In this document: positions 8,911-19,400 of the stretch, piece after piece
Position numbering within the stretch: position 1 is the first letter of the stretch
Layout of the letters: each line of letters opens with the position of its first letter
Source of the DNA: Thermosynechococcus sp. HN-54
Lineage (GTDB): Bacteria > Cyanobacteriota > Cyanobacteriia > Thermosynechococcales > Thermosynechococcaceae
NCBI RefSeq assembly: GCF_023650955.1
Contig: NZ_CP098039.1
Span: 2,542,001-2,606,000 of the forward strand
Reading direction: 5' to 3'
DNA: 64,000 bases
The notes under the pieces: model-generated
What the model was told of the DNA's origin: nothing
The model's input: only the letters and a program-made list of their open reading frames with translations
Database searches by the model: none
Position numbers and translations under genes: made by a program

Positions 8911-9952
8911 GGTGTAGGGCTTCCAGATAGTCTTCAGGGGTGTTGATATTGGCAGTAATCCTTGGCTGTGGCGGCGTAATCCCTTGGCAGGGCGATCGCT
9001 GGAGAATTTTCACAGGGCAGTAGATGCCTTCTGCATAGGCAGCTTCAAATACCGGCAGAGCTTGGGGGGTATAAATGGCACACAGCGGCTCTGGGAAACC
9101 TTCTTGGGGATGATGATAGCAGGTGGCCACCACATCTTCGCGGTAGTGCTGCAACAGCGGGGCAAGGGTTTCTGGAGTCAAATAGGGTAGGTCACAGGCC
9201 ACCACCAGCCAGTTCACTTCGGGATAGGCACGCAAGGCGGTTAAGATGCCGGCAATGGGTCCGATCTGGGGAAGGGTATCTGCAAGGGTGGGCAGCTCGG
9301 CTAGCGGAGTCCCCTGCCATTGGTTGGGTTGCGCCGAGAGAAAGACCTGTTCGCAGTATTGCCCCAACAAATTGTAGAGGTATTGGGCATGGGGTTGGCC
9401 GTAATAGTCGAGAAGGGCTTTGTCCTGTCCCATCCGCTGACTTTGGCCGCCCGTGAGCACCAGGCCGTAGAGGGGATATTGGCCGAGGGTTTTCTTGCCA
9501 CCACTTTTGGCTAGGAGGCGCACCTCTCGAATCACAATGTGGGGGCTGAGGGCTTTGCACATGTCATAAATTGTCAGGGCTGCAATGGTCACTCCATGCA
9601 GGCTTTCCATTTCCACACCGGTGCGATCGCGGGTTTTGACTTCACAGCGCAGGCGAATTCGTAAGCCACTCTCTAGAGACTCAATGTCGGTCTCAAAACG
9701 ACAACTGGTAATCGGCAGCGAATGACAAAAGGGAATCGCCTCGGCAGTGCGTTTTACCGCCATTGTGCCAGCAATAATCGCCGTTTGTACCACAGGCCCT
9801 TTCTTGAGAAAGAGCTCCCCCCCCTGCACATAGGCCTGAAAGACGGGCGGCAATTCAATGAGGGCTTCCGCCACCGCCCGGCGATCGCTCACGGTCTTCT
9901 CGCTAATATCCACCATCTGGGGTTGTTGGTTCTCATTGATGTGGGAGAACAT
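8894..9952 (-). CDS. moaC/mobA: MoaC-MobA fusion protein (cofactor synthesis and nucleotide attachment)
   Basis: About 352 residues in two parts. Residues 1 to about 158 are cyclic pyranopterin monophosphate synthase (MoaC): the start MFSHIN, CHSLPIT with the conserved His, and MESLHGVTIAALTIYDMCKA with the Asp/Lys pair. Residues from about 160 are a MobA-type molybdenum cofactor guanylyltransferase: LTGGQSQRMGQDKALL is the nucleotide-binding loop, and VVACDLPYL gives the Mg-binding Asp. The fusion joins the second step and the last, optional GMP-attachment step of Moco synthesis in one chain. ATG at 9952 is the natural MoaC start; the frame is open further upstream into moaA. It overlaps moaD by 17 bases. 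Confidence 0.9.
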   Translation of the reverse strand: MFSHINENQQPQMVDISEKTVSDRRAVAEALIELPPVFQAYVQGGELFLKKGPVVQTAIIAGTMAVKRTAEAIPFCHSLPITSCRFETDIESLESGLRIRLRCEVKTRDRTGVEMESLHGVTIAALTIYDMCKALSPHIVIREVRLLAKSGGKKTLGQYPLYGLVLTGGQSQRMGQDKALLDYYGQPHAQYLYNLLGQYCEQVFLSAQPNQWQGTPLAELPTLADTLPQIGPIAGILTALRAYPEVNWLVVACDLPYLTPETLAPLLQHYREDVVATCYHHPQEGFPEPLCAIYTPQALPVFEAAYAEGIYCPVKILQRSPCQGITPPQPRITANINTPEDYLEALHHVRRP

Positions 9953-9956
9953 TCTC

Positions 9957-10922
9957 TTAGCCTCCAATCTGGTGCATGGCATGGTGAACTTCTGCCCCAC
10001 GTAGGCTCGGTTTCATGCCCAAGACTTGTTCATATGCAGCATAGCGTTCAGGTTTGCTCAAACCCCGCAGGGACACCCCCGCCTCCTTAAATAGACACGC
10101 CCGTAGAACCCCATCGGCGGACAATCGCCAACGAGAACAGTGCCCACAAAAGGGTTGTGATTCCGAAGCAATGAAGCCAATCTGACCGCCACAGGCGGTC
10201 TCAAAGTTAAAGGAGGTGGAATCTTGAGGACGAGGGACAGGACACAAATCATAATGCTGACGCAAGCGCTCAATCATGGTGGCGGCACTGATAAAGCGAT
10301 CGCTCCCCAAGTGGCAGGCATAGCCAATGCGCATCAGCTCCAAAAAACGCACCTCAACCCCTAAAGCCTTGGCGTACTCCACCATTGGCACCAGCTCGTG
10401 ATCATTGACACCCGCCATCACAACCATGTTCAGCTTGACTTGAAACCCTTGCTCAACAGCGGTGGCGATCGCCGCCTTCACCGTTTCCAAATGGTGGCCA
10501 TGACTAATGACGGCAAAGGTTTGGGGGTCTAGGCTATCCAGACTGATATTCAAACGCCATACGCCATAGCAACCTAGCAGGGGCAAAAAGGGGACAAGGC
10601 GAATGCCATTGGTGGTTAAGCTCAGTTCCGGCACACCCACTGCTGCCAAAGCTGCCACAATCTCAGGAAACTCCGCTCGCAACAGTGGCTCACCCCCCGT
10701 CAGCCGCACGGATTCAATGCCCAGTTCCACCAGTTCGGCCACAATCGTCGCATACTCCGCCGGAGTCAGGTAGGTCTGGGGGGGCATAAAGGCGGCATCT
10801 ACGGGCATACAGTAGGTACAGCGCAGATTACAGCGATCGGTCACCGACAAGCGCAACTTACGAATTTGGCGCCCTTGGGCATCCAGCAGCCGCTGGCTAG
10901 GAATAGCCGTGGTGACAACCAT
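9957..10922 (-). CDS. moaA: GTP 3',8-cyclase MoaA (radical SAM)
   Basis: A protein of about 321 residues. The radical-SAM [4Fe-4S] motif CNLRCTYC lies near residue 31, and the second C-terminal cluster motif is CGHCSRWRLSADG with a further Cys in LRACLF. The chain ends in Gly-Gly, as functional MoaA proteins do for insertion of the tail into the active site. It turns GTP into 3',8-cyclo-7,8-dihydro-GTP, the first step of Moco synthesis; MoaC takes the product. ATG at 10922 (MVVTTAIPSQ) is preferred over a longer frame from 10955, because moeA ends at 10928 and the conserved sequence begins after it. Four bases separate it from moaC-mobA. Confidence 0.93.
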   Translation of the reverse strand: MVVTTAIPSQRLLDAQGRQIRKLRLSVTDRCNLRCTYCMPVDAAFMPPQTYLTPAEYATIVAELVELGIESVRLTGGEPLLRAEFPEIVAALAAVGVPELSLTTNGIRLVPFLPLLGCYGVWRLNISLDSLDPQTFAVISHGHHLETVKAAIATAVEQGFQVKLNMVVMAGVNDHELVPMVEYAKALGVEVRFLELMRIGYACHLGSDRFISAATMIERLRQHYDLCPVPRPQDSTSFNFETACGGQIGFIASESQPFCGHCSRWRLSADGVLRACLFKEAGVSLRGLSKPERYAAYEQVLGMKPSLRGAEVHHAMHQIGG

Positions 10923-10927
10923 GACTC

Positions 10928-12103
10928 CTAGCTCCACGGAAAATAGCGATAGCACTCACCGGCGGCAAATACCCCTTGCGAGGCAGGCAGTTCCAAAAAT
11001 CCATCGCTATCAGCCAAGGCCAAAAAATCACCAGAATTTTGCATCGGACGGGGGTGGGCAATCAGTTCAGCAGTTTTTGTGGTTTCTAGTTTAACGGGTA
11101 AAAAGTAGGTTAAGGGCTTCTCAAAAGAGAAGGGACTGGCTAAGCAGGCATAGAGGGGTGGGATGTCCAAGACATAGCGGTGCAAGCACACCAAACTGGA
11201 GACAGGGTTCCCCGGCAAACCAAAGACTGCCGTTTGCTGACGGTGATCCACCCCAAACCAGAGGGGTTTTCCGGGACGCTGGGCAACACCGTGGATATAC
11301 TCCTGCACGCCTTGATCCCGCCACAGTTGGGGTAAGTAGTCAAACTTGCCCTTGGAAACGCCACCGCAATAAATCAGGAGATCGTACTCTTGGCTCGCTT
11401 GGCGATAGTGGGTTGCCAGTTGTACTGGATCATCGGGCAAATGGGTGATGCTGACGTGGGGGTACCCTTGGCGCTTGAGGGCGGCCATCAGCGCATAGGC
11501 ATTGGAGAGGCGCAGTTGATGGGGCTGGGGCACGTGGTCAGGAGGAATCAGTTCATTGCCTGTAGCAATAATTTGGGTGCGCGGGGTGCGCCTAACGCAA
11601 ACTTCGGTCTGCCCCACAGAGGCAAGAATGCCCCAAGCCGGACTGTGTAGAGGAGTACCAGCGGCCAGAACCGGTTGACCGGCGGCGGCATCACTGCCAC
11701 AGCGATGGACAAATTGATAGGGCGACCATGCTTCGGGGTGCAGGATATGGGCAATGCCGTCACGAATCTCTAGCGCTTCGTAGGGAATTACTAGATCACA
11801 GCCCTGGGGCAAGGCCGCACCCGTCATGACTTCAAAACAGGCTTGGGTATCCGTGAGGATTGGCGGTACCTCACCTGCAGGAACCACCCCTAGAATCGGA
11901 AAGGCCCGCTGACCAGACTGATAGGCTGCCCAATTAAGGGCAATGCCATCCATCATGATGCGGTCAATCGGCGGGTAGGGGCGATCGCTAGCAATCGTTA
12001 CGGCTAGTCTGCCGCACCGCGGATCGGTCAAGGAGAGGGTCTCTGTGCCCCAATCGGGCAAATGCTGCTGAATAAGGTCAAGGGCGGCTTCAACGGAAAT
12101 CAT
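10928..12103 (-). CDS. moeA: Molybdopterin molybdotransferase MoeA
   Basis: A 391-residue enzyme that inserts molybdate into adenylated molybdopterin. Signatures include RPYPPIDRIMMDGIA near residue 40, the EVMTGAALPQGCD segment near 90, the IIATGNEL motif near 183, GGVSKGKFDYLP near 243, and VFGLPGNPVSSLV near 307. Length agrees with the family. It lies between ureF (23 bases upstream) and moaA (five bases downstream) in the minus-strand run. No molybdoenzyme is visible in the window; in cyanobacteria the main client is nitrate reductase, which fits the nitrogen theme of the neighbourhood. Confidence 0.93.
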   Translation of the reverse strand: MISVEAALDLIQQHLPDWGTETLSLTDPRCGRLAVTIASDRPYPPIDRIMMDGIALNWAAYQSGQRAFPILGVVPAGEVPPILTDTQACFEVMTGAALPQGCDLVIPYEALEIRDGIAHILHPEAWSPYQFVHRCGSDAAAGQPVLAAGTPLHSPAWGILASVGQTEVCVRRTPRTQIIATGNELIPPDHVPQPHQLRLSNAYALMAALKRQGYPHVSITHLPDDPVQLATHYRQASQEYDLLIYCGGVSKGKFDYLPQLWRDQGVQEYIHGVAQRPGKPLWFGVDHRQQTAVFGLPGNPVSSLVCLHRYVLDIPPLYACLASPFSFEKPLTYFLPVKLETTKTAELIAHPRPMQNSGDFLALADSDGFLELPASQGVFAAGECYRYFPWS

Positions 12104-12126
12104 TTTTTATTCCAAACTGGTTAAGA

Positions 12127-12810
12127 TTAACTGCGAAACAAACGGCAGTAGAGGGTTTCGTGTTGCATGCTGGCGAGGGCTAAGCCCAAGGTACAGCTTT
12201 CTAAGTCATCGTCAGTTACGTTTAAGCTCTGCTGCACGGTTTGCTGAATGTGCGGTTGAAGTTGGCGCAGGAGCACTTGACCCGCCGTTTGGCCAAGGGG
12301 AATCAGTTTCACCGCTGCATTGATCAGGGTGGTGACCCAACTGTGGAGATAGCCTAGGAGTGCGATTTCTAAGGGAATGTCTGCAAGGGCAGCGGCAATG
12401 CAAAAGGCGACACTGACATTCCAAGGGTAGGGCTGGGCATGGGCAGTATGGAGTTCTGGTGGTAAGTCTTCAAGGGTAGTCAAAAGGTTCATCAGCGCCG
12501 TTCCCATTTGCCAATTTTGGGCACGCAGTTCGGCGCTTTCGCGGGCAGCCGAGAGCCACGCATTCCACTGGTGAACGGCGTCAAAATCACCCTTAGCGAT
12601 CGCCCGATAAACCCGCACCATGATTGCTGCTTCCAACTGGGCACTACCAAAGGCCAGTTCAAAGATTAGCCAGTCCTGTACGGCTGCGGCTGAGGTGATC
12701 TTGCCTTGGGCAATGAGGGTTTCCAACCCCTCAGAGTAGTTAAAGCCGCCAATGGGTAAGGCCGGACTCACCCACTGCAGCAAGGTTAAAAGTGCTGAAT
12801 CAGTGAGCAT
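12127..12810 (-). CDS. ureF: Urease accessory protein UreF
   Basis: About 227 residues, all-helical. It shows the UreF pattern PALPIGGFNYSEGLETLI at the start, in which GGFNYSEGLE is the family hallmark, and a C-terminal SCTLGLALASMQHE motif. UreF acts with UreD/H and UreG as the chaperone complex that carbamylates and loads nickel into urease. ATG at 12810 (MLTDSALL) is chosen over a GTG at 12819. It overlaps the 3' end of ureE by 11 bases. UreA, B, C, D and G are not in the window. Confidence 0.9.
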   Translation of the reverse strand: MLTDSALLTLLQWVSPALPIGGFNYSEGLETLIAQGKITSAAAVQDWLIFELAFGSAQLEAAIMVRVYRAIAKGDFDAVHQWNAWLSAARESAELRAQNWQMGTALMNLLTTLEDLPPELHTAHAQPYPWNVSVAFCIAAALADIPLEIALLGYLHSWVTTLINAAVKLIPLGQTAGQVLLRQLQPHIQQTVQQSLNVTDDDLESCTLGLALASMQHETLYCRLFRS

Positions 12811-13234
12811 GGTAGGCACCGCGTTCGGGACAGAAGGGAGCGACCTCGAATGTCACCGTCAACCCCCGCTGTTCCAGCATCGTTTGCAACACTGAATCCG
12901 CACCCAAGCGGAGATAATCGGTGTGAATTTCCAAGGGGACGTGGCGATTTCCGAGATGGTAGGCAGCCTGTAGAAGGTCAAGGGGTGTTGGAGCCATGAC
13001 TTTGAGCGTGGGTTCAGGTTTGGCGTGAACCGTAACAACCACCGTGCCCTCCTCGTCCTGAAGGCGATCGCCCGGCTGTAACGTGATTCCCCGCGGTAAC
13101 TTCAAATAGAGGGATTCCCCCTCCTCGCTGCGGCAATGGAGACGACTGCGACACCGTTCCTCAGCGGTCAACGCGAGGTGTAACTGCCGCGCATTTTCCA
13201 GCACAGTGGGACAAAGTTGCGTCAGGGTGAACAT
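12800..13234 (-). CDS. ureE: Urease accessory protein UreE
   Basis: A 144-residue nickel chaperone. The N-terminal peptide-binding domain includes RCRSRLHC and LPRGITLQPGD; the C-terminal metal-binding domain includes AAYHLGNRHVPLEI, whose His and the dimer interface are conserved in UreE. The tail is short and ends in CPERGAYHAH, so it has only a small version of the His-rich tail seen in enterobacterial UreE. The start codon shares a base with the stop of the sensor kinase (TGATG), which implies coupled translation. Confidence 0.92.
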   Translation of the reverse strand: MFTLTQLCPTVLENARQLHLALTAEERCRSRLHCRSEEGESLYLKLPRGITLQPGDRLQDEEGTVVVTVHAKPEPTLKVMAPTPLDLLQAAYHLGNRHVPLEIHTDYLRLGADSVLQTMLEQRGLTVTFEVAPFCPERGAYHAH

Positions 13235-16200
13235 CAGACCAGCGTGAGTTCGACAATCTTATCAAAGCGGAATGTTTTCACCAGTTGCTGCAGACCTTCA
13301 ATCAGAGCGGCTTCCTCAGGGGGGATTTCCGCAATCAGTTCCCGAATCCGCTTGGCGTTGAGTTTTTTGGCGGCTTCTTGGAGTTTGCTAATCCAAGGAC
13401 GCGGCATCACCATTAGGGCGGCGGGGTCGAGGACAGCGGGCGGGCGGGCGGGCGGAGGTTGGGGCGTAGTCTCGTAGATATACTCTAGGTTTAACTGGGC
13501 GGCGAGTCGTTCAAAAATCGTTTGCGGACGGAAGGGCTTGGCAATGTAGTCATCACAGCCGAGATCCAGAAGTTCCTGCTTGTCCTGCTCAAAGCTACTG
13601 GCGGTAACCGCAAGAATTTTCGGGGGGCAAACCGCTTCTCCGCGTCGCAGGCGATCGCCCACTTCTTTCTTGATCTGTCGCGTTGCCGTTTTACCATCCA
13701 TCACGGGCATCCGAATATCCATGAGAATGGCATGGGGCTGCCACGTCCGCCAAATTTCAACTGCTTCTTGACCATTGCAGGCTTCTTGACAACGAAATCC
13801 TACGGGTTCTAGGAGTTGGGTTAATAGTTGACGATTTTCGGGAATATCATCCACTACCAGGATGCGGACTTCTGAGGTGGGCGATCGCAGGCCAACAACG
13901 GTTTGCGTCTTTTCCTCCTCTAGTTCTTGCGGATCCCCAAGGCCAATTTGAATCTCAAAATAAAAGTGACTTCCCTGCCCTTTCGTGCTACGGACTTGGA
14001 TATCACCTCCCATCAACTGCACAAACTGGCGACTAATCGCTAAGCCCAAGCCCGTGCCTTCGCTCACTTTTTTACTGCTATCGGTCTGGACAAAGGGCTG
14101 AAAGAGCATTTTTAATTCTGCCGGAGTCATGCCAATGCCCGTATCACTCACTTCAAAGGCCAGTCGCGGCGGATCTTGGGCTTTGTAACTGACCTTGAGG
14201 GATACGCCTCCCTCGTTTGTGAATTTAATGCCATTGCCCACGAGGTTGACCAATACTTGGCGGAGCTTCATTTCATCGGTGGTTACCGCCACAGGCAGAT
14301 TAGGGGGCAAATCAAAGACCAGACGCAACCCTTTGGCTTCAGCCCGCACCTTGAGCATATCTTCAAGGGTTTTGAGCATCCGCCGTAGATCAAAGGTGGT
14401 TTCCTGAAGGGTGATGCGCCCCGCTTCAATTTTGGCCATGTCAAGGACATCGTTAATCAGCCCCAAGAGGTGTTCGCCACTGCGGTTAATCTTTTCAAGG
14501 GTTTGCCGATGCTGCGGCGCAAGGGTGCGATCGCTGAGCAAAATTTGACTAAAGCCAAGAATGGCATTGAGCGGGGTGCGCAGTTCATGGCTCATGTTGG
14601 CTAGGAAAATACTTTTGGCTTTGTTAGCGGCTTCTGCGGCTTCCTTGGCCTTGAGCAACTCGCGCTCTGCTTGATGGCGCTGATGGGCCGCAAGGGCGAT
14701 CGTGACAATATCCGCCACATTGGAAACAAAACTGCGTTCCTCTACCAGCCAAATCCGATGCTCGCCAACGCTTTCGACACAAATCACCCCCAATAATTGG
14801 CCATTGAAGATGATAGGGGCATCAATGCGGGAATACACCCTTTGCAGCTTGGCATACTCCCGTAGTTCATGGGTGCGCGGATCCGTGAGTAAATCATTGA
14901 CGACAAGGGGTTCCCCCGTGCGCAGCAGTTTCAGGTACTCCGGATAGGGCGGTTGGGTGAGGTAGGTGGATTGGCTATGGTTGTTGGCAGCAGGGTCGTA
15001 CTGGACGACACATTTCAGGCGATCGCCCTGGAGTTCCCACGCCGAAGCTCGCTGGACGCGCAGTGTTGTCGCTGTTACTTGGATAATCTCCTGCAACGCC
15101 ATGCGAAAGTGCCCCTGTTGCACGTGGGGAGACTGGCTCAGCTGCACCAGAGCCATATTGTGGTCATGGAGCACCCGTTCTTTTTCGAGCAGTTGTTGAT
15201 TGGCCGCCTCAAGGGCAGCCGTCCGGTGCGTCACTTCCTCTTCAAGGCGTTGATTAAAGCGATGGAGTTCACCAAAACTCTCTTGGAGTTGCCCCGCCAT
15301 ATCGAGAAAGGTTCGCCCTAAGTTCCCCACTTCATCTTGGCTGTGGGTGTCCACATCCCCTTCAATGGCCAAATCACCGGCGGCAATTTTGTGGGCTGCC
15401 GCATCTAACTTCTGAATCGGGCGCACCATGTAGCCGGTGACACCCCAAGTCACAAGACTAATCAGACAGAAAGACACAACAAGAATAAGAAGACCGGCTC
15501 GCGTTTCTTCGTGGATAAAAACCAAGAGAGTTGCTTCATTGAGACGGATGGCGAGACTCCAGCCGGCTTGGGAAATCGGAGTGTAAAAGACCCATTGCCG
15601 CTCATTGGAAGTCCAATCCCGCATCCACAGATGGCCACTTTGACCGCTGACCATTGCTTGGCCCAAGGCCTCAAGATCACTGCGATTTTGTTCTTTGGCA
15701 ATGTAGAAAATAGACTGGCCAATCAACTGAGCATCGTTGTGAAAAATAATTCGTCCCTTGCGATCCAAAACAAAAAACTGTTCCTCCTCTAGGCCTTGGA
15801 TATTGATTTCCTGTTGGAGCGTTGCCAACGCCACATCCACAGTGGCCACACCCCGAATTTGTCCCTGACGACGAAAGGGAACGGCATAGGTGACCATCCA
15901 GACATTCCCTGCCCCCTCATCAAAGTAGGGATCACTCCAGCGCGGTTGGCCAGTGCGGATCACCTCACCATACCAGTCCCACCTAGGCTGCGTGTAGTCG
16001 TAGATTTTCCCTGTGTCTTTTTGTACTACGGTGCCGTTGTCCTTATAAACATAGGGAGCAAACAGTCGTTTGCGAGGGGAGAAGCTATAGGGGGTAAAGG
16101 CGATCGCCACCCCATAGGCGAGATTATTCATTTCGACAGTGCGGCGCAGAAACGCATACAGCGCCTGCTCACTGGCCATGGGAAAGGTTTCTAGGGCATG

Positions 16201-16416
16201 GGCACTGGCCGTTGCCAGCTCTACCATTTGCTCTAGGGTGTCATCAAATTGGGTTGCATAGAGGGACACCATGGCCTGCTGCCACTGCTCATAGTCAGCG
16301 GTACTGCGGCGAATCACCCGCCCGCGAATGTAGAGGAATAGACCCGTGTAGATGACAATAACCGGCAGGAGCGTCCCCAGCAAGAGCTTATGGCGAAAGG
16401 ATAGCTTGCTGAGCAT
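13234..16416 (-). CDS. Hybrid sensor histidine kinase (dCache-HAMP-GAF-HisKA-HATPase-REC)
   Basis: A 1,060-residue membrane sensor. In order: N-terminal transmembrane helix (about 11-30); a large extracytoplasmic double-Cache-like region (about 40-295) with [19 protein letters not shown], typical of small-ligand sensing; a second helix (about 308-333); HAMP (about 335-388); coiled coil; GAF (about 430-580); HisKA with the phospho-acceptor His610 in MSHELRTP; HATPase with GNGIKF, DTGIGM and GTGLGLAIS; and a receiver domain with Asp900 in MDIRMP and AKPF. A Pro/Ala-rich linker leads to a helical tail that may be a phosphotransfer-like or output element. It overlaps ureE by one base (TGATG) and lies 60 bases after the glutamate synthase gene. 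The ligand is unknown; the context suggests a nitrogen signal. Confidence 0.9.
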   Translation of the reverse strand: MLSKLSFRHKLLLGTLLPVIVIYTGLFLYIRGRVIRRSTADYEQWQQAMVSLYATQFDDTLEQMVELATASAHALETFPMASEQALYAFLRRTVEMNNLAYGVAIAFTPYSFSPRKRLFAPYVYKDNGTVVQKDTGKIYDYTQPRWDWYGEVIRTGQPRWSDPYFDEGAGNVWMVTYAVPFRRQGQIRGVATVDVALATLQQEINIQGLEEEQFFVLDRKGRIIFHNDAQLIGQSIFYIAKEQNRSDLEALGQAMVSGQSGHLWMRDWTSNERQWVFYTPISQAGWSLAIRLNEATLLVFIHEETRAGLLILVVSFCLISLVTWGVTGYMVRPIQKLDAAAHKIAAGDLAIEGDVDTHSQDEVGNLGRTFLDMAGQLQESFGELHRFNQRLEEEVTHRTAALEAANQQLLEKERVLHDHNMALVQLSQSPHVQQGHFRMALQEIIQVTATTLRVQRASAWELQGDRLKCVVQYDPAANNHSQSTYLTQPPYPEYLKLLRTGEPLVVNDLLTDPRTHELREYAKLQRVYSRIDAPIIFNGQLLGVICVESVGEHRIWLVEERSFVSNVADIVTIALAAHQRHQAERELLKAKEAAEAANKAKSIFLANMSHELRTPLNAILGFSQILLSDRTLAPQHRQTLEKINRSGEHLLGLINDVLDMAKIEAGRITLQETTFDLRRMLKTLEDMLKVRAEAKGLRLVFDLPPNLPVAVTTDEMKLRQVLVNLVGNGIKFTNEGGVSLKVSYKAQDPPRLAFEVSDTGIGMTPAELKMLFQPFVQTDSSKKVSEGTGLGLAISRQFVQLMGGDIQVRSTKGQGSHFYFEIQIGLGDPQELEEEKTQTVVGLRSPTSEVRILVVDDIPENRQLLTQLLEPVGFRCQEACNGQEAVEIWRTWQPHAILMDIRMPVMDGKTATRQIKKEVGDRLRRGEAVCPPKILAVTASSFEQDKQELLDLGCDDYIAKPFRPQTIFERLAAQLNLEYIYETTPQPPPARPPAVLDPAALMVMPRPWISKLQEAAKKLNAKRIRELIAEIPPEEAALIEGLQQLVKTFRFDKIVELTLV

Positions 16417-16476
16417 GGCGATCGCTCTCCGTAGGCCTTCCCCTCAATTTTAGGCTGGCCAAGAAAAGCCGATTTT

Positions 16477-19400
16477 TTAAGACAGGGGACTCAGAACCTT
16501 ACTGTCGGTCTCCGTGGCTGCCTCGCCAATGACCTCTGGTGTATTGGCTTCTGAGGGCGGCACCACCTGCCAGAAGAGGGGTAAATACCGCTCCCATTGC
16601 TCGAGAATCATTGCTGCCTTGGCACTGCCGGTGCGCTCGTGGTGAGCAGTAATCAGTTGCTTGAGTTGAGCGGCGCCAATAGCAGAGGTGACCCGCTGGA
16701 GCTTGACAATTTCGGGGTTTACCTTGGCGGGGAAGTCACCCGCTTCATCCAAGATATAGGCCAAGCCACCCGTCATACCGGCACCGACATTGCGACCTGT
16801 GGTTCCCAAGACCACCACCACACCGCCGGTCATGTACTCACAGCAGTGATCCCCTGTGCCCTCAACAACGGCATAGGCTTTGGAGTTGCGGACAGCAAAT
16901 CGTTCACCGGCGCGGCCATTGGCAAAGAGGAACCCACCCGTGGCGCCGTAGAGACAGGTGTTGCCAATAATCACATTCTCCGCAGCCGCGTAGGGGGCAT
17001 TGGCCGGCGGCTTGATAATGATTTCACCGCCGTGCATCCCTTTGCCGACATAGTCATTGGCTTCCCCTGTGAGGTTGAGGATCATCCCCGGCAGGTTGAA
17101 GGCGCCAAAGCTCTGACCCGCACTGCCGCGGAAGTTGAGGGTAATCTGACCTTCAAAGCCGGTGTTACCATACTTTTTGGCAATGACACCCGCAATCCGT
17201 GCCCCCACGGTGCGATCAGTGTTGACAATGGGCAGCTCCAGCTCAACGGTTTGTTGTTTTTCAATCGCTGCTTGCACCTCTGGGCGTGCCAAGATGGCAT
17301 CATCGAGAACAGCCCCGTTACTGTGAACGGTTTCGTGTTGCAGCCACTGGCGATCGTGCCGCGTGTCGGGTAACTTCGTCAGGCAATCCAGATTCAGGGG
17401 CGCGGTTTTCGTCAGGGTGACATCCTGCCGCGGTACCAGTAAATCCGCGCGGCCAATGATCTCGTTCAGGCTGCGGTAGCCCAGTTTTGCCAAAATTGAG
17501 CGCACCTCTTCGGCAATAAAGAGGAAGAAGTTCACCACATGCTCAGGCATACCGGGGAAGCGCTTGCGCAGTTCTTCTTTTTGGGTGGCCACGCCCACAG
17601 GACAATTATTGGTGTGGCAAATCCGCGCCATGATGCAGCCCTCGGCAATCATTGCCACCGAGCCAAAGCCAAATTCCTCGGCACCCATCAGTGCCCCCAT
17701 GACGACATCCCAGCCACACTTGAGGCCACCATCCACCCGCAGAATCACGCGATCGCGCAGTTGATTTTCGAGGAGAACACGGTGAACCTCCGTCAGACCC
17801 AGTTCCCACGGACTGCCGGCATGCTTAATTGAACTCAAGGGTGAAGCACCCGTGCCGCCATCGTGACCGGAAATTTGAATCACATCGGCGTTGGCCTTCG
17901 CTACCCCCGCGGCAATCGTACCAATGCCAATTTCTGCCACCAGTTTTACGGAGACTTGGGCTTGGGGATTGATCTGGTGCAGATCAAAGATCAGTTGCGC
18001 CAAATCCTCAATGGAGTAAATGTCGTGGTGAGGGGGCGGTGAAATGAGGGAGACTCCCGGCTTGGAGCGCCGCAGCATAGCAATGTAGGGGCTGACTTTG
18101 GTGCCCGGCAGTTGACCCCCTTCCCCCGGTTTTGCCCCTTGGGCAATCTTGATTTCAATTTGCTGGGCATTGATCAGGTACTCAGGGGTGACGCCAAAGC
18201 GCCCAGAGGCCACCTGTTTAATCGCTGAGCTGGCGGTGTCACCATTGCGCAAGCCCCGCAAATGGGGAAATTGGGGAGAGTGCCCCTCGGCATCCACATC
18301 CGTGAGCACTTGGAAGCGAATTGGATCTTCACCGCCCTCACCAGAGTTGGATTTGGCACCGAGGCGGTTCATGGCGATCGCCAGCACCTCATGGGCTTCC
18401 CGCGAGAGGGCACCCAAGGACATGCCGCCAGTACAGAAGCGCTTAACAATTTCGCTGGCAGGTTCGACCTCCTCGAGGGGAATACTGGGGCGATCGCTCT
18501 GGAAGTCCAGTAGATCCCGCAACGCTGTGGGTACCCGCTCCCGCAATTGGCGGCGATAGACCTCGTAGTGGTCGTAGCGATTGCTGGTCACCGCCTTGTG
18601 GAGGGCCTTGGCCATCTCCGGATTGTTCATGTGGTACTCGCCCCCCGGACGGAACTGGACAAAGCCAAAGTTCTCCAGTTTCTTTGCGGTGAGTTCGGGG
18701 AAGGCTTTCTGGTGAAAGGCAATGGTTTCTTGCGCGAGATCCTGTAGCGTTAGACCGCCCACGCGAGAAGTAGTACCAATAAAGGCCTTATTAAGCAGGT
18801 CATCACCAATGCCAATGGCCTCAAAGATTTGGGCACCGCGATAGCTGGCAATCAAGGAGATGCCCATCTTGGAGAGAATTTTTAGGAGTCCCTCTTCTAT
18901 GGCTTTGCGATAGTTGGCCTGCACTTGTTGCAGTGTCAGTTGCGGTAGTTTCCCCTTGGCCATCAGGCTTTGGGTGCGATCGCTATACCACCACTGGCGA
19001 ATCGTTTCCCACGTCAGATAGGGACACACTGCCCCTGCCCCGTAACCAATCAGACAGGCAAAGTGATGGGTACTCCAGCATTGGGCTGTTTCCACCACGA
19101 GGGAGACACGACGGCGAATGCCTTGGGCAATCAAATGGTGGTGAACGGCACCCACGGCCAACAGCGGCGGAATATAGGAGGTGTCCGCATCAAGGAGATG
19201 GGGTTCGCCAGCAAGATTGTGGCGATCGCTGAGGACAAGGATTTCAGCCCCTCCCCTAACGGCTGCCGCTGCCTGTTCACAGAGCCGATTCACCGCTGCC
19301 TCTAAGCCCGCAGGCCCTTGGGCGATCGCAAATTGTGTCGAGAGGCGAGTCGTGCCAAAGGGTACCTTGAGAATTTCCTCTAGCTCTGCTTCGTTGATTA

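Noticed and set aside
13434-13460. Short GGGC tandem repeat
   Set aside because: It encodes the Pro/Ala-rich linker after the receiver domain of the sensor kinase; nothing indicates a separate element.
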